Part shown: positions 11,723 through 22,721 of the stretch, piece by piece
Layout of the letters: each line of letters opens with the position of its first letter
How positions within the stretch are numbered: position 1 is the stretch's first letter
NCBI GenBank assembly: GCA_900155495.1
Contig: FTLJ01000692.1
Coordinates: 1 to 46,184 of the forward strand
Reading direction: 5' to 3'
Origin: Porogramme epimiltina
Taxonomy: Eukaryota > Basidiomycota > Agaricomycetes > Polyporales > Polyporaceae
Length of the DNA: 46,184 bases
Program-made: the position numbers and the translations under genes
Notes under the pieces: model-generated
What the model saw: only the letters and a program-made list of their open reading frames with translations
Databases searched by the model: none
Told to the model about the DNA's origin: nothing

Positions 11723-13472
11723 ATGGTGCGCTCTTCGCTCGCCTTCTTTGCCGCGGTCGTCCTACACGGCGCCGTCTCCTCGGCGGTCAACGTCTCGCTC
11801 CCCATCGGGCCCCCTTCCAACGCCCAGCCGCTCTCCCGTACCCTCCTCTCGTTCTCCATCGAGCAAGACCGCTGGCCCGACTGGTCCGGCGTCGACGCCC
11901 GCAACGAGTTCACGCACGACGCGCTCCTCGCCCTCGCCAAGCTCACGGGCCAGCCCCCCAAGATCCGCGTTGGCGCGAACTCCGAGGACCACACCGTCTG
12001 GTCGCCGACGGTGACGATCAACGAGGACGAGTTTCCGCCCCCGAGCACGCTCACGCCGTACCCCGAGGCGACGAGGATCACGGTCGGCGATGAATACTAC
12101 AAGCTCTCGCGCTGGCTCCCCCGCGGCACGCACATGACGTGGGGCGTGAACCTCGGCGCGGACAACATCACCAACGCCGTCAACATGGCCAAGGCGATCG
12201 TGGGCGCGTTCAAGACTTTAGCCGTTAAGGCATCTGGTGTCGTCCTCGACCTCATTGAGATCGGGAACGAGGCGGACCTGTACAAGAACAACGGGCTTAG
12301 GCCGAGCAATTGGACCGTGCAGGAGTACGTCGCGGATTGGATCTCCGTTGCTGGACCCGTTGCGGAGGCCGCCGGGATCTACGGGAATGATGGACCTGTC
12401 TCCTTGCAAGGTGCTGCGTTCGCTGGCCAAGGCTTCACGCCTCGCCAGATTTTCTCCTTGGGGATATTAGACAGTGAGCCCGGGAAGGCTATCTCGATGT
12501 ACGTTGACATGACTGCTTTGCGCGTTCTAAACTCATGCGGATTGTAGAATTTCGCAGCATCGTTACTCGGCAGCGTTTTGCAACGGCGGCGACTTTCCTC
12601 TGACGTCTTTCATGAGCAAAATCTTCGTCCGTGGGAACCTCACCGTCTTCAATGCCGATATCGCCGCGACGCTGGCACAGGGCTTCCCGTACATTTTAGG
12701 GTGTGTCAGCTATTCGTGAGGGGTTAGACACTTACCTAACTCGCGTCTAGTGAAACGGGTAGCATTGCGTGTCATGGTGCTCCGGGAGTCAGCAACACCG
12801 CCGGTGCGGCGCTGTGGACAATCGACTACACCTTGCAAGCTGCCACTCTAGGAATTACTGAACTTTACTTCCATGAGGGAATCGGATTTAAGTACAACTT
12901 CGTGAGTTCTCATATCGATCCCGGTGCTGTACATGAGTTCATCCGCGCCCGTCCAGATCCAACCTATCACCCTTAACCGCTCGACGCTGGACGGCTCTCC
13001 CCTTGACCCACCTGAGCTGCCGCACATCCAACCAGCGTTCTACGCCGGCCTCATCATCAACACTATCATTGGAAGCACCGGTTCTTCGGAGTTAGTCGAA
13101 CTCGATGTCGGCGACAGCAACGTCTCGGGCTATGCCGCGTTCGAGTACGGTCACCTCGTGCGGGCCGTGTTCATCAACCTCCACGCGTGGCTCGCGAGCA
13201 GCACGGGGACACGCCCATCGGTCCACATCGACCTTGGCTTCGTGTGTGACGCCGCGTCCACGACGGCCGACCTCGACGCGTTCTGGAAGCGCCACGTAAC
13301 CGCGCGGCGGCTCATTATTGACCACGCAGACGACGTCGCGAATTTGACGTGGGCAGGTCAGAGCTTCGAGACGGCAGATGTGCGCGCGACGGGGAGGGTT
13401 GTAACTGAGAAGGTCGTGCTGAGCGAGGGACTGGATCTGCGCTCGACTGAGGCGGTCCTTCTCGAGTTCTAG
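11723..13472 (+). CDS. GH79 beta-glucuronidase-like glycosidase, secreted (copy A)
   Basis: Four exons (11723-12498, 12548-12700, 12751-12901, 12957-13472) give 531 residues. A signal peptide (about 1-21, ending SSA) leads into the catalytic barrel. GH79 retaining enzymes release glucuronic acid or methyl-glucuronic acid, for example from arabinogalactan-protein side chains. The proposed acid/base is Glu183 in EIGNEADL and the nucleophile Glu311 in GETGSIACHG, the usual two GH79 positions. Other conserved patches are EQDRWPDW, RVGANSEDHT and GIGFKYNF. After residue about 370 follows the C-terminal beta-sandwich region, ending VLLEF. No C-terminal anchor or binding module is present. All three introns are in identical positions in copy B, so the two arose by tandem duplication. 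The exact substrate cannot be told from sequence. Confidence 0.92.
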
Positions 13473-15723
13473 GGGCTGGAGAGGGCCTTGGACAAGCATG
13501 GGCGATGGACGTGAGGGAAGGTCGACGACGAGGGGTTCAGGGAACAATTGGCGCGGTGTATGATTTGTACGTACTTTTTCCCGCAACGAATGCGACGATC
13601 TTGTAATCGAAGGACACCAGTTCTCGCCCTGTCTACCCTTGGCCCAGCCGTTGTCATCGAGCAGAGTTTTGTGGCAAGCGTACCATGTCCAAGGCACATG
13701 GCGGACGAGGGTCGTCGGAAGAAGACACAAGTTTGCGACTCCCGCTCCCTCCGACGATGGGTTCGCACAGTGCGCCCTCCGAACTGCCATCTCGGGCGAG
13801 CGCCGCTCGCCAACGCTCCGCATTCGAACCCCGCACGCAGTCGACGGATCACCCAACGCCCCGTCTGATGTTCCTCCGCACACACGAGGGGCCCTTCTCC
13901 ACCTCCGTTTCCGACATGCTCCCCTCCGACCCTTGAGCGATTCCCGCTGCGGGCGACGTTTGTCGATCGCAAGCATATGCCGAGCCTCCTCGATGCTCGT
14001 CGCGCGCTCCGCATCCGGTATCGATACGTCCAGATCGCCCTGCTCTTGACGTGTGCGTGTGGCCGGCGGAGGCCCGTTTTGGCACGCGACGATCCCCGGC
14101 CCTCCACGTTGTGGCCCCGAGAACCTAGAAGTTTTCCGATCATTTACTGGGACTCCGAGGCTAGCTCTGTACGTTGGGATATCTGCTGTCGTCTTTTCGA
14201 GTCGGCGCGCTCACAATCAAGATGATCATTCTAGATATTGGCCACAATGGCACTACGCCCCACCTCTCGTGCGCATGGCGCGGGGGCACAAATCGCTCCA
14301 TGGGAGTGAGAACATCTTCCACACGGCCCAGTTCGCGCACGCGATGACTACGGGACGCTCGGCGAATATCTGTCGCTATTGCACTATTCCCAGCAATTCA
14401 ACGCCGCCCACTGGCAACCCGGCAAGGACTAGTTGGGCGCGCCGTGGATACTTCCTATGGTGTCGTCGCGCATCGGAGCTCCCCAGTTGACAATGCTTTA
14501 CAAGATGCGATCCAAATTCGGTCTTATCCCCGGCATCGAAGACTGGCTCATGCGAAGCCCGCGTTCTCAGGATACACATCCGAGCGCGTGTCCCGGGGGT
14601 AATGGGGTAGGTGCTTTCTCCGAGAATAGTACACGATGAATTGGGGTCTAACCGGAATTGCAGTTGGGGGTTGCGGCCATGCAACGTAGTGACTCGGCCG
14701 CACAGCGCGATGGAAGATGTCAGCAATGCTGCCAACGTGTGGTTCTCGGGATTTCCGTATACTCTCATGGCGTGAGCCATGAGGTGTGCGTAAGAATGGC
14801 GGCTTAAGGAGGGAAGGAGGGTCTATACTCTCTCACGACTCTGCTACGAGTGAGCCCAACCGCACATGATAACCGGGTGGAATCTGATGCCCGATTTTGC
14901 GCCTAGACTCAGATGTCGTGGGGGTGACCGGAGCAGCAGCCTGACCTAAACCACCTCAAACACTGGCCGCGTTGTAAGGTGGTTTTATATCGTCCCTCCA
15001 TGGCCATTCAGCCCCATCGTGGCTCCGTACAACTGCCGCAGGCAACCTTCGCAGCTAGACCCAGTGGAGAGCGCATCGGCACCGATGGGCTGTGTAGCCA
15101 TCCCTTCATTTGGATATTGTGGCGTTCTAACGACACCCTCGTGTCCGGCGGTCCGCGTGGTATGACGCCGAAATAGATGCCGAGATAAGCTCTGCGGGTC
15201 GCACTTCGACCTCGGAGGCTTCTACCCACGAACTTCGACGCTTCCCTGAAGAGTTCCTGACAAAATCCGCAACTCCGACACGGCGCCCAGGCTTGCTCCA
15301 CCCCAGCTCTAGGTCTGTTTGTTAGATGGCTGATGTTTTGCTCGTCGATGAGCTCATAGGCAAATTTCTACTTCTAGGAGATCTTCGCTTGCCCAGGACA
15401 TTCTCACAGCGCGCAGATGCGCAGAATACGGAAGGAAATTCTAGGGTATCGGCGATATCATGGCGATATATGGAAATTCGGCAAGTTCCATCTATTTTTC
15501 GTACAGAACCATGATGTTAATGAAATACGGCCTGTGCCCGCTTACCCGCAGACACTCTGTTCACCGGTTGCGTCCGTGTAGGCAGGGTGGCCGGATTGTG
15601 GGGCACCTTCGCGGATGCCAGCGAATCGCATCATGACTCGGCTTGGCTGTTATCTTGGCCTACAGGGGAGGCGAATATAAGCCTCTACTGCGTGGAGACA
15701 TTCGCAGGACTTCCCTTGCAGAC
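13473..15723. other. Gene-poor spacer between the GH79 copies, with GH79 B promoter
   Basis: A 2.25-kb spacer with no supported gene. Minus-strand frames around 13650-14140 look weakly protein-like in patches (for example IEEARHMLAIDKRRP near 13960-14000), but frames shift repeatedly, no exon chain could be built, and part overlaps antisense to GH79 A. Decayed coding DNA is possible. TATAAG at 15676-15681 serves GH79 B. Confidence 0.45.
15676..15681 (+). promoter_or_regulatory. TATA box of GH79 copy B
   Basis: TATAAG, 48 nt before the ATG at 15724. It lies inside the longer open frame that starts at 15643, which argues that the ATG at 15724 (directly before the signal peptide) is the true start. 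Confidence 0.55.
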
Positions 15724-17725
15724 ATGCGCTGTTCATCCTCACGTCATTTGGCCGCGGCTGCTATCTTCTACGTCGTCGCCGGATGTGTCTCGGCCGTGAA
15801 TGTCACCATCCCAGTCTCTGCGCCCATCGACGCCCAACCCCTCTCCTCGACCCTCGTCGCTTTCTCTCTCGAGCAAGATCGATGGCCAGATTGGACGGGT
15901 GTGGAGGCGCGGAACAACTTCACCTTCAATGCGCTTTCCAACTATGCCGAACTAACAGGTCAACCGCCCGACATCCGTGTTGGCGCAAACTCCGAGGATC
16001 ACACTGTTTGGTCTCCTACCGAAACCTTGAACCAGGATATCTTCCCAACACCCAACAAAATCGAGCCGTACCCCGAGGCCACGCAAATCACGGTCGGTGA
16101 CGCATACTATGGATTATCACGATATCTCCCGAAAGGCACGCACATGGTCTGGGGAGTCAACCTGGGAGGCAACAACGCCACGAACGCTGCTAACATGGCT
16201 AAGGCTATCGTGAACTCGTTTAGGTCACCGGACGTTAGCGCAGCTGGGGTCATCCTCGACCGACTTGAGATCGGGAATGAGGCGGACCTGTATACCAGCA
16301 ACGGCCTTCGGAAGAAGGGCTGGGACGTCGAGGATTACGTGGCGGAATGGACGGACAGCGCGAACGCCGTCGCGAACGCAGTCGGGTTGAGTGACCGGAA
16401 CGCACCCGTCACGATCCAAGGCGCAGCTTTCGCGAACCAGGGCTTCACGCCGCGGGACATCTACAACCTCGGCATCCTTGACACCGTTGCGGGCAAGGCG
16501 ATCTCGACGTACGTTGACTGAACCCCCTTGTCTCTAACCCCGAGAAAATGCTGACGCATTTCGAATAGGATATCACAACATCACTACCAGGCACACTTCT
16601 GCAATGGCGGGAGCTTCTCCCTAGTGTCGTTTATGAACAAGTTGTCTATTCGTTCGAACCTTTCCATCTTCGACGCCGACATCTCCGCCACACGCGAGCG
16701 CGGGATCGACTACGTCCTAGGGTGAGAAATACTGTCGTGATGGTTCAGCGCGCCCACGCTGACGCTAAGATGGCTCTAGCGAAACGAATAGCATTGCATG
16801 TCATGGCGCGCCAGGGGTAAGCAACGTCGCCGGCGCGGCCGTGTGGGCGGTCGACTACATCCTGCAAGCGGCCACGAAGCAGATAAAGAAGACGTACTTC
16901 CACCACGGTATCGGGTATAAGTACAATTTCGTAAGTTGCACTCTCACCAACTCCGTCGCGCGCCGCCCGCTTCGTAGTGGGCGCATGTTGCACATTGCCC
17001 TCTTGCTCATCCCCTATCGATAGTTCCAACCGGTCCAACTCAACCGCTCGATCATCACCGGCGGCGCGCTTGACACACCCGAGTTGCCACACCTCCACCC
17101 AACGTACTACGCCGGGCTTGTCGTCAACACGCTCATCGGCCGGACCGGCTCCGCGCACATCGTCGAGCTCAACGTATCCCACGCTTCCGTCTCGGGTTAC
17201 GCGGCCTACGAAAACGGTACCCTCGCGCGCCTCGTCTTTGTCAACCTCGATGCATGGCTCCAAGGAAGCGAGGGACCTCGGCCTTCCGTGAACGTCGCGC
17301 TCGGCCTCGCGGGAGACGCACGCGCAGTAGCGAACCGCACCGTCGTCGCGCGCCGATTGGCGATCCAGCACGCAGACGACACGGCGAACCTGACGTGGGC
17401 GGGGCGCAGCTTCGAGACGGCTGACGCGCTCCCGACAGGCGAGGCAGTTGAGGAACCCGTGGTTCTCGCGGAGGGAGTATACGTTCGTGCGACGGAGGCG
17501 GTCCTAATCGATTTCGTGGACCCTGCCGCGAATGGCTCTACGCCCTCGGCTCCGACCACAGGCGCGATTGCGAATGACACGGGAAGGTCTTCTCCGAATC
17601 GTACACCCGGCTATATCGCGGCCGGCGTCGTTTCCGGCGCCATTGCCGCGATTGTTGCTGGTATATCAGTCCTGTGCTACATGCGGGGGAGGTCCGCACT
17701 ATCATCAACCGAGCAGAAGGCCTAA
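15724..17725 (+). CDS. GH79 beta-glucuronidase-like glycosidase with C-terminal membrane anchor (copy B)
   Basis: Four exons (15724-16508, 16569-16721, 16780-16930, 17024-17725) give 596 residues, with intron positions identical to copy A. A signal peptide spans about residues 1-26. Catalytic candidates are Glu186 (EIGNEADL) and Glu314 (GETNSIACHG). The protein is about 65 residues longer than copy A. The extra C-terminus is a Ser/Thr/Pro-rich stalk (TPSAPTTGAIANDTGRSSPN), one hydrophobic helix of 22-24 residues (about 560-583, YIAAGVVSGAIAAIVAG...), and a short tail beginning RGR. This predicts a type I membrane protein with the enzyme outside the cell. The hydrophobic segment is followed by a basic tail, which argues against a GPI signal. 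The start at 15724 is preferred over 15643 because the signal peptide then lies at the N-terminus and the TATA box stays upstream. Confidence 0.92.
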
Positions 17726-18181
17726 TGTCTTTTCGCGGTAGGCTTCTTCGTATATCTCTGTATCGTGTCACAATTTGACGAAGTACGCAGGTCGGTGAGG
17801 TGCCGAGTCGAGACCGGGGTATTGGGCATTACCCTACCCTGATGCACGACGCCACCCAGACGCCCAGAAGCGTGTATTGTGCGCCGCTTTTGGAGTGGCA
17901 CCGTGTCTACGCGAATAAGCGCACGCTGTGTTGGTGCTTGCATATCACGCCACTGGAGCACAATGGGCTTCCGTGCACACGATTGTACTACATTTAGAGT
18001 TTATAAACATCACGTTTGTGTCATCAACTACGACTGTTTGCATTGTTCTTGCCTTCTTCCACCATCCCCCACTTCGACCTCTGCCCATGCAGGTGAGTGG
18101 TGCCCTCGCCGCACTCTTGCCCTCTCGGACGTTGACGCGCCTCTCCACCTTGATCCTTCACCACCAAAGACTATCAGCCCC
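17726..18181. other. Intergenic, leader of the LRR-like gene
   Basis: TTTATAAAC near 18000-18008 may be the TATA element of the next gene. ATG CAG|GTGAGT at 18088 could be a mini first exon spliced to 18170 in phase, which would add four or five residues to that gene; the acceptor (AAAG) is weak. Confidence 0.4.
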
Positions 18182-19670
18182 ATGCGCGACGCTAGGCACA
18201 CTCGGTTTGAGACCATCGAGCTCAACACGCACAATGACGTACTAGACTGTGTATCAAGGCTCGAGCCCAAGACCGACGACATCGATGCCGAACCCCCACA
18301 GATTCACAACCTCACCATCAACGTCGGGGCTATCCCTAAACCGTTTGCCACATCGTTCATCTCTAGAGTATTCAACCACGCAACGTGCTCGTCAATGCAA
18401 AAACTCGCATTCGCCAACGCGGAGGAGTTCCTTCGGTCAGACCACAACTTCGCGGAAGGTTTCGCGCGGTTGACTGCCCTACGGACTCTCTTGATCGAAA
18501 ACATCGGAAAAGACGCTTGCTGGATGCTCCTCAACATGCAATCCTCTCTCCGTACCGCGGAGCTGTGTTTTCATACCCCATCCCAAGAACTTTCAGAAGA
18601 TGCGCCACTGGCCAACCCGCTCTCACTCCTCCGCAGTTCGCAAAGTACTTTGGAAAGGGTCAAGTTGGTAGGGGGAGGAACTGAGGCGACGCCGTTCACA
18701 TACCCGCGCGTGACCACCCTCGCGCTAGAACGCGTTCATGCACCTCGCACACTCGACTACATCCACGCCTTTCCGAACCTCCGACACCTCTCCATCACAG
18801 GTGCTCGCTTCACGGACCTCGCGGACGACGGCCCGTGCACGTGCTTTTCCACCCAGCGCGAGGCGAACGTTGCTGACCAAGGCGAGCATGGAGAGTGGGC
18901 GACACTCGACAGCGTTACAGGAGGCGTCCTTGACGTGTACGCCCTCGGACTCCGAACGAGCGTGACGCGTCTCGCGCTGACGGGCCGGGCGGAAGGGTGT
19001 TGGGACGCGCCGTTCGCGGCGGTGCTCGATGACGTGAACCCGGAAGAGCTGCAGGTGACGACAACGTGCGGGGCCGTATCACGCTCCGGAGAAGGTTTCG
19101 CGGCTGCATTATGCGCGGAGAGGGATTGGCCCCTCGTCACGTTGTGCGCCGTGCTGGAGGTCGGGTGCGTTGACACACCGGAGGATGTGCAGGACGCACT
19201 GGTACGTACCGCAACGTTTCTTGCTTGTGGGTCTGTCCTGATGATTTTCACCACAGGAGACTATTGTTGACGCGGCTATCCCTCTGACAATCGAGGAACT
19301 AGAACTGCACATTGACTGCACCGCACTTCACGCGACATCATGGGATCCAAGGATACGCATCGATGAGGAAAACGTAGAAGATTATCTCGGAGCGCTTGAC
19401 TTGGAGGTCCTAGCTGACGACGTGTCTGACCTGTGCGCACACGTCGAGAAGGTGTGGATTAGGCTTACAGGCCATCCCTCGCGTGTGAATGCTTCCGTCG
19501 TCCGCACATGGCCGGAAACACACTCTGATAGCGATTCGGAGGATGGCCTGGAGAATCGCTCTACTGGGAACGCTGATAGCACAATTCAAGGCTTGCGTGC
19601 AATCATCATGGAGAGTCAGAAATCTTTGTATGGACCTTGTTTCTTTCCATATCCCCAGGTGGAAGTGTAA
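18182..19670 (+). CDS. Leucine-rich-repeat-like hypothetical protein (F-box-associated type)
   Basis: Exons 18182-19201 and 19257-19670, joined across a 55-nt GTACGT...CACAG intron, give 477 residues. The product shows irregular leucine-rich segments (for example LTALRTLLIENIG, FPNLRHLSITGARFTDL, LRTSVTRLALTG) spaced about 25-35 residues apart, as in the many basidiomycete proteins annotated as F-box/LRR proteins. I cannot see the F-box itself: the N-terminus begins MRDARHTRFETIELNT, which already looks like repeat sequence. Either the F-box is absent, or an upstream exon has been missed or lost. The C-terminus has an acidic patch (HSDSDSEDG). No signal peptide or membrane helix. A role as a substrate adaptor would be a guess. 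It stands alone, 456 nt downstream of GH79 B. Confidence 0.6.
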
Positions 19671-20380
19671 TGATGTCGTCGTCACTCTACCCTGGGGCGA
19701 CTGCGAAGGTCGATGTAGATTAGTATCCTGTGTATGCTGTAGTTTTCAGTGATATATTGTACTCATACCGACTTGTTCATGGCTGAAGTTCCCGAGTACC
19801 AACTTCGCCAAATGCTACTTAGTGCTTGCAGTCGTGGAAGCCCACAGGTGACTGGCGCGTTGTGTCACAAGCACGTGATCAACGTCACGTCGTCTCCAGT
19901 GACAATCTTCCTTGCAAGTCGAACGTCGTCGTTACGCCCGGTCAGGCACCTCTCATCTTTCCAATACTGCGACACGATATGCTCTAAAATGGCGGCGATC
20001 TTCACCTCATTCTCTTTCCCGTGGCAGGCCGTCTGATGTCAGACCTGGTGGTGGACCGCGTAACCGTAAGTCTAGAGCACGATTTCACAAGCGTGCTGCA
20101 CTATCCAATCCCACCTTTGCTCTCAGGTGCACATAGATTGCGTGCGGCTATCTTCATTGACTGCCCCTCTTGTCGGATAGGGTCTAGAGTTATGCTCTAG
20201 GCTCTTGTATGACAAAGAACCGACTTCGGCAACAAAGTTACGTTGTGTTCTACTGCATTTCGTGGGAATGTTACGTTGAGACTGGAGTACAAAGCCAGAG
20301 CGCCACGTCAGCTTTATCAGAATCTGGCACCTTTCTCTCCAGATTTTGCCATCCGGAGATACGTCCCCTTGCGAGGTATC
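19671..20380. other. Intergenic
   Basis: Flanks of the LRR-like gene and the promoter of MYND protein 1. A short palindrome CACGTGATCAACGTCACGT-like segment lies near 19873. A minus-strand frame of 92 codons (20123-20401) has no recognisable features. No gene is supported. Confidence 0.45.
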
Positions 20381-22510
20381 ATGGACGAACGCAGCATACA
20401 AGCTTTCGAGAGGGATATTAGAACGTCGCCAAAGAAGGTAAGTATTGGTGCGATTATCTCGTTCTGGTATTGATCCCTGGACTTTTCACCCCTGCAGGTA
20501 CTCGAGTCTGCTCGTAGTGGGTCGAGGTTCACTCTCGCTGCTCTGGGAAACCTTTGGTATAGGATCCAAGACCTTTCTCCTGCTATTTCTGTGCCAGATG
20601 TCATCGATATCTTCCTGTTCCATCTCCAGAACAACCGTGTCCCGGGCTACAGTTCGAAGCGTCTATCCTCAAGGGCGGACTCTGCGGTGCGATCTATGTT
20701 CGGCATTTCCAGCGTCATCAAGAACGACAAAACTAGCGTTTTCAATGAAGATACATCTCCACGCCAGCGCCTCGTAGATCAGTGGCCTGCGATCTATTCG
20801 TGGAGCATCTATATCTTCGACAACTTCATCGAGGGGCTCCCGAGAGGGGACTCAAACAGGGCCTTCGCTTCCAAAGGCCTCATCCTGGCGTTGCACCAAC
20901 TCTCGCATGTCCAGCCGGTATGGGAACAGATGGTCGAGTCACGTCAAATGGTGGAGATCGCCACTCGACTCTGGCTTGAGGAAGACACGGATATGGTTTA
21001 TTGTGGAGCATGCCTACTTCAGTCCATTCTTCCGGACAAAGCCTCTTCCGAGTCTGTTAGTTGTGTTATTCGCACCGCCCTCCCCCAGGACCTCACCGCG
21101 ATCACGAAGCTCTGTGTCGATCGTCTTCGGTTCTCCCTCGAATCACCTAAAACCGGCTTCGAAGCCATTTCAGTCTACCTGAAGCTCATGTTTCGTCTCT
21201 CTCTTCCTCAAGACATCCCTGTTTGTGCAACCTTCATCGTAACGCACAAGGCTACTAAGATCGCGACCGAGGCCCTTGTCAAGCTCACGACATGCATCGA
21301 CAACTACAGCGTCCCATTCCCTGACAACTTCGAGGAAGCAATTGACGACGCCCTATCCTTCATTCGTCTCTCCATCTATTGTACGAATGGCTTCTCGTGG
21401 GTACGCCAGTCCATCAATGCAGGCCTACTATCGGCGATCCATGAATGTATTCCGCACCTCGCTCGTCTTCACCCTCAGATCACCAGGCGTGTAAAGCAGT
21501 TCCTCACGGAGGTCCTTCCCCCATATCTAGTCTACCGCGCGGTTCTTGAAGCGACCAAGAAGCCCTTAATCAAGACTGAGAAGAGCCCTTGGAAGGAACA
21601 AATTGCCACTAGCCAAGTCGCAAGCGAGTGGAAGGCATATGTGAAGCTAGCACGGACGCGTATTCAGATGGCAGAGGACCTCGCTGTGGACAGCCCGAGA
21701 CCGCTGGTTTGCGATAACATTCATGTTTGTGACCATCTGATTTGTCAGATTATACATCCTGACCGGATCGCCGATATAGTGTCAGAAAAGAGGAACAAAG
21801 GAAGAATTGAAGCGGTGCGCGAAGTGCATGAAAACCTTTTACTGTTCGAAGGTGAGAAGGGCGCTTGCAGTTCAAGTAAACATTCCTAATACTGACCGTT
21901 TGCCCTCCAGGCATGCCAGGTGAAAGCGTGGACCGAAGGCAACCACAAAGCAGCGTGTATTGTTGGACAAGAGAATGAAGACGAAGGTACTGTAAAATGA
22001 TTCCTAGGGCCAAGGACTACGCTGAAGGTCAATAATACCTTAGAGGGACGAACCAAGGACATTCCGAAGAGAGAGTACCGCTTCCTGTCCAACTTGTGCG
22101 ACAACGATGCCCGCAAGCACCTCCCTGAGCTCCGGCAGATGGCCGACCTCAACTATCCTGGCGTACCATTGCACGAATTCGTGGTGTGGATTGATCAAAC
22201 CGTTATGCCTCCGACATATAATCTGGCGAGCCTCCGCAGTAATGTGAAGAGACCGCCATGGTTTTTGGACGACGAATCTATCCCAGAAGCCCCGGTCGGG
22301 GTCACACGTCGAAGCGAAAGGGCAATCGACTTCGTGCAAAACAACCCGGAACGACACACGATTATCAAGATGATTTTTCCAATCGGGGAACGCGCAAGTG
22401 TCATATCAGTTGTTGATCCTAATGGCTTCTGGGAGAGCGACGTCCTCGCGACCTTCACGATGGGTGAGTACAACGATTTTATTCTGCAATACGGAGAAGT
22501 CGAAGCCTAA
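20381..22510 (+). CDS. MYND-finger family protein 1, finger partly degenerate
   Basis: Five exons (20381-20437, 20498-21724, 21786-21851, 21911-21986, 22044-22510) give 630 residues. The first 420 residues are a long, mostly helical region (begins MDERSIQAF, then VLESARSGS, matching MYND 2 and 3). A MYND zinc finger spans 424-466: CDNIH, then RCAKCMKTFYCSK and ACQVKAW...HKAAC. It is only found after splicing; the unspliced frame reads through the intron and stops. Where the paralogues have the second ligand Cys directly after the intron, this protein has Lys429, so one zinc site is likely impaired. A C-terminal domain of about 120 residues follows (YPGVPLHEF, RHTIIKMIFPIGE, DPNGFW). MYND fingers usually bind proline-rich partners. 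A strong donor (GTGAGT, 22464) and acceptor near 22533 suggest an alternative C-terminus. It converges on dioxygenase A, 211 nt away. Confidence 0.8.
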
Positions 22511-22721
22511 CCCCTTACATGCTCTTCTACAACAGATAGAACAGGGCAGATGACCATCGTTGAAGGCCCGCTGCTTAGGGGGCAGAGGGATTGAACTCGT
22601 GTCGACAGTAGGGTACGTATCAGTTGTAAGCGGAAGATGCTTGTCTTCGTGGGAATATGTCACTACTCTCGAGCCTACGAGGGATATGGAGGGCAAATTA
22701 TCGGGACGCGGTGCAGCGTCA

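Noticed and set aside
13092..13976. 294-codon minus-strand frame
   Set aside because: Largely antisense to GH79 A exon 4; openness follows from codon bias of the real gene.
15643..15723. Earlier start for GH79 B
   Set aside because: It would contain the TATA box and bury the signal peptide behind 27 residues.
18088..18181. Mini first exon (ATG CAG|GTGAGT) for the LRR-like gene
   Set aside because: In phase with an acceptor at 18169 but the acceptor is poor (AAAG); kept only as an alternative.
22570..22610. tRNA-like T-arm (GTTCAATCC on the minus strand)
   Set aside because: The putative T-stem does not pair well, and no box A, anticodon arm or acceptor stem could be found at the right distance.
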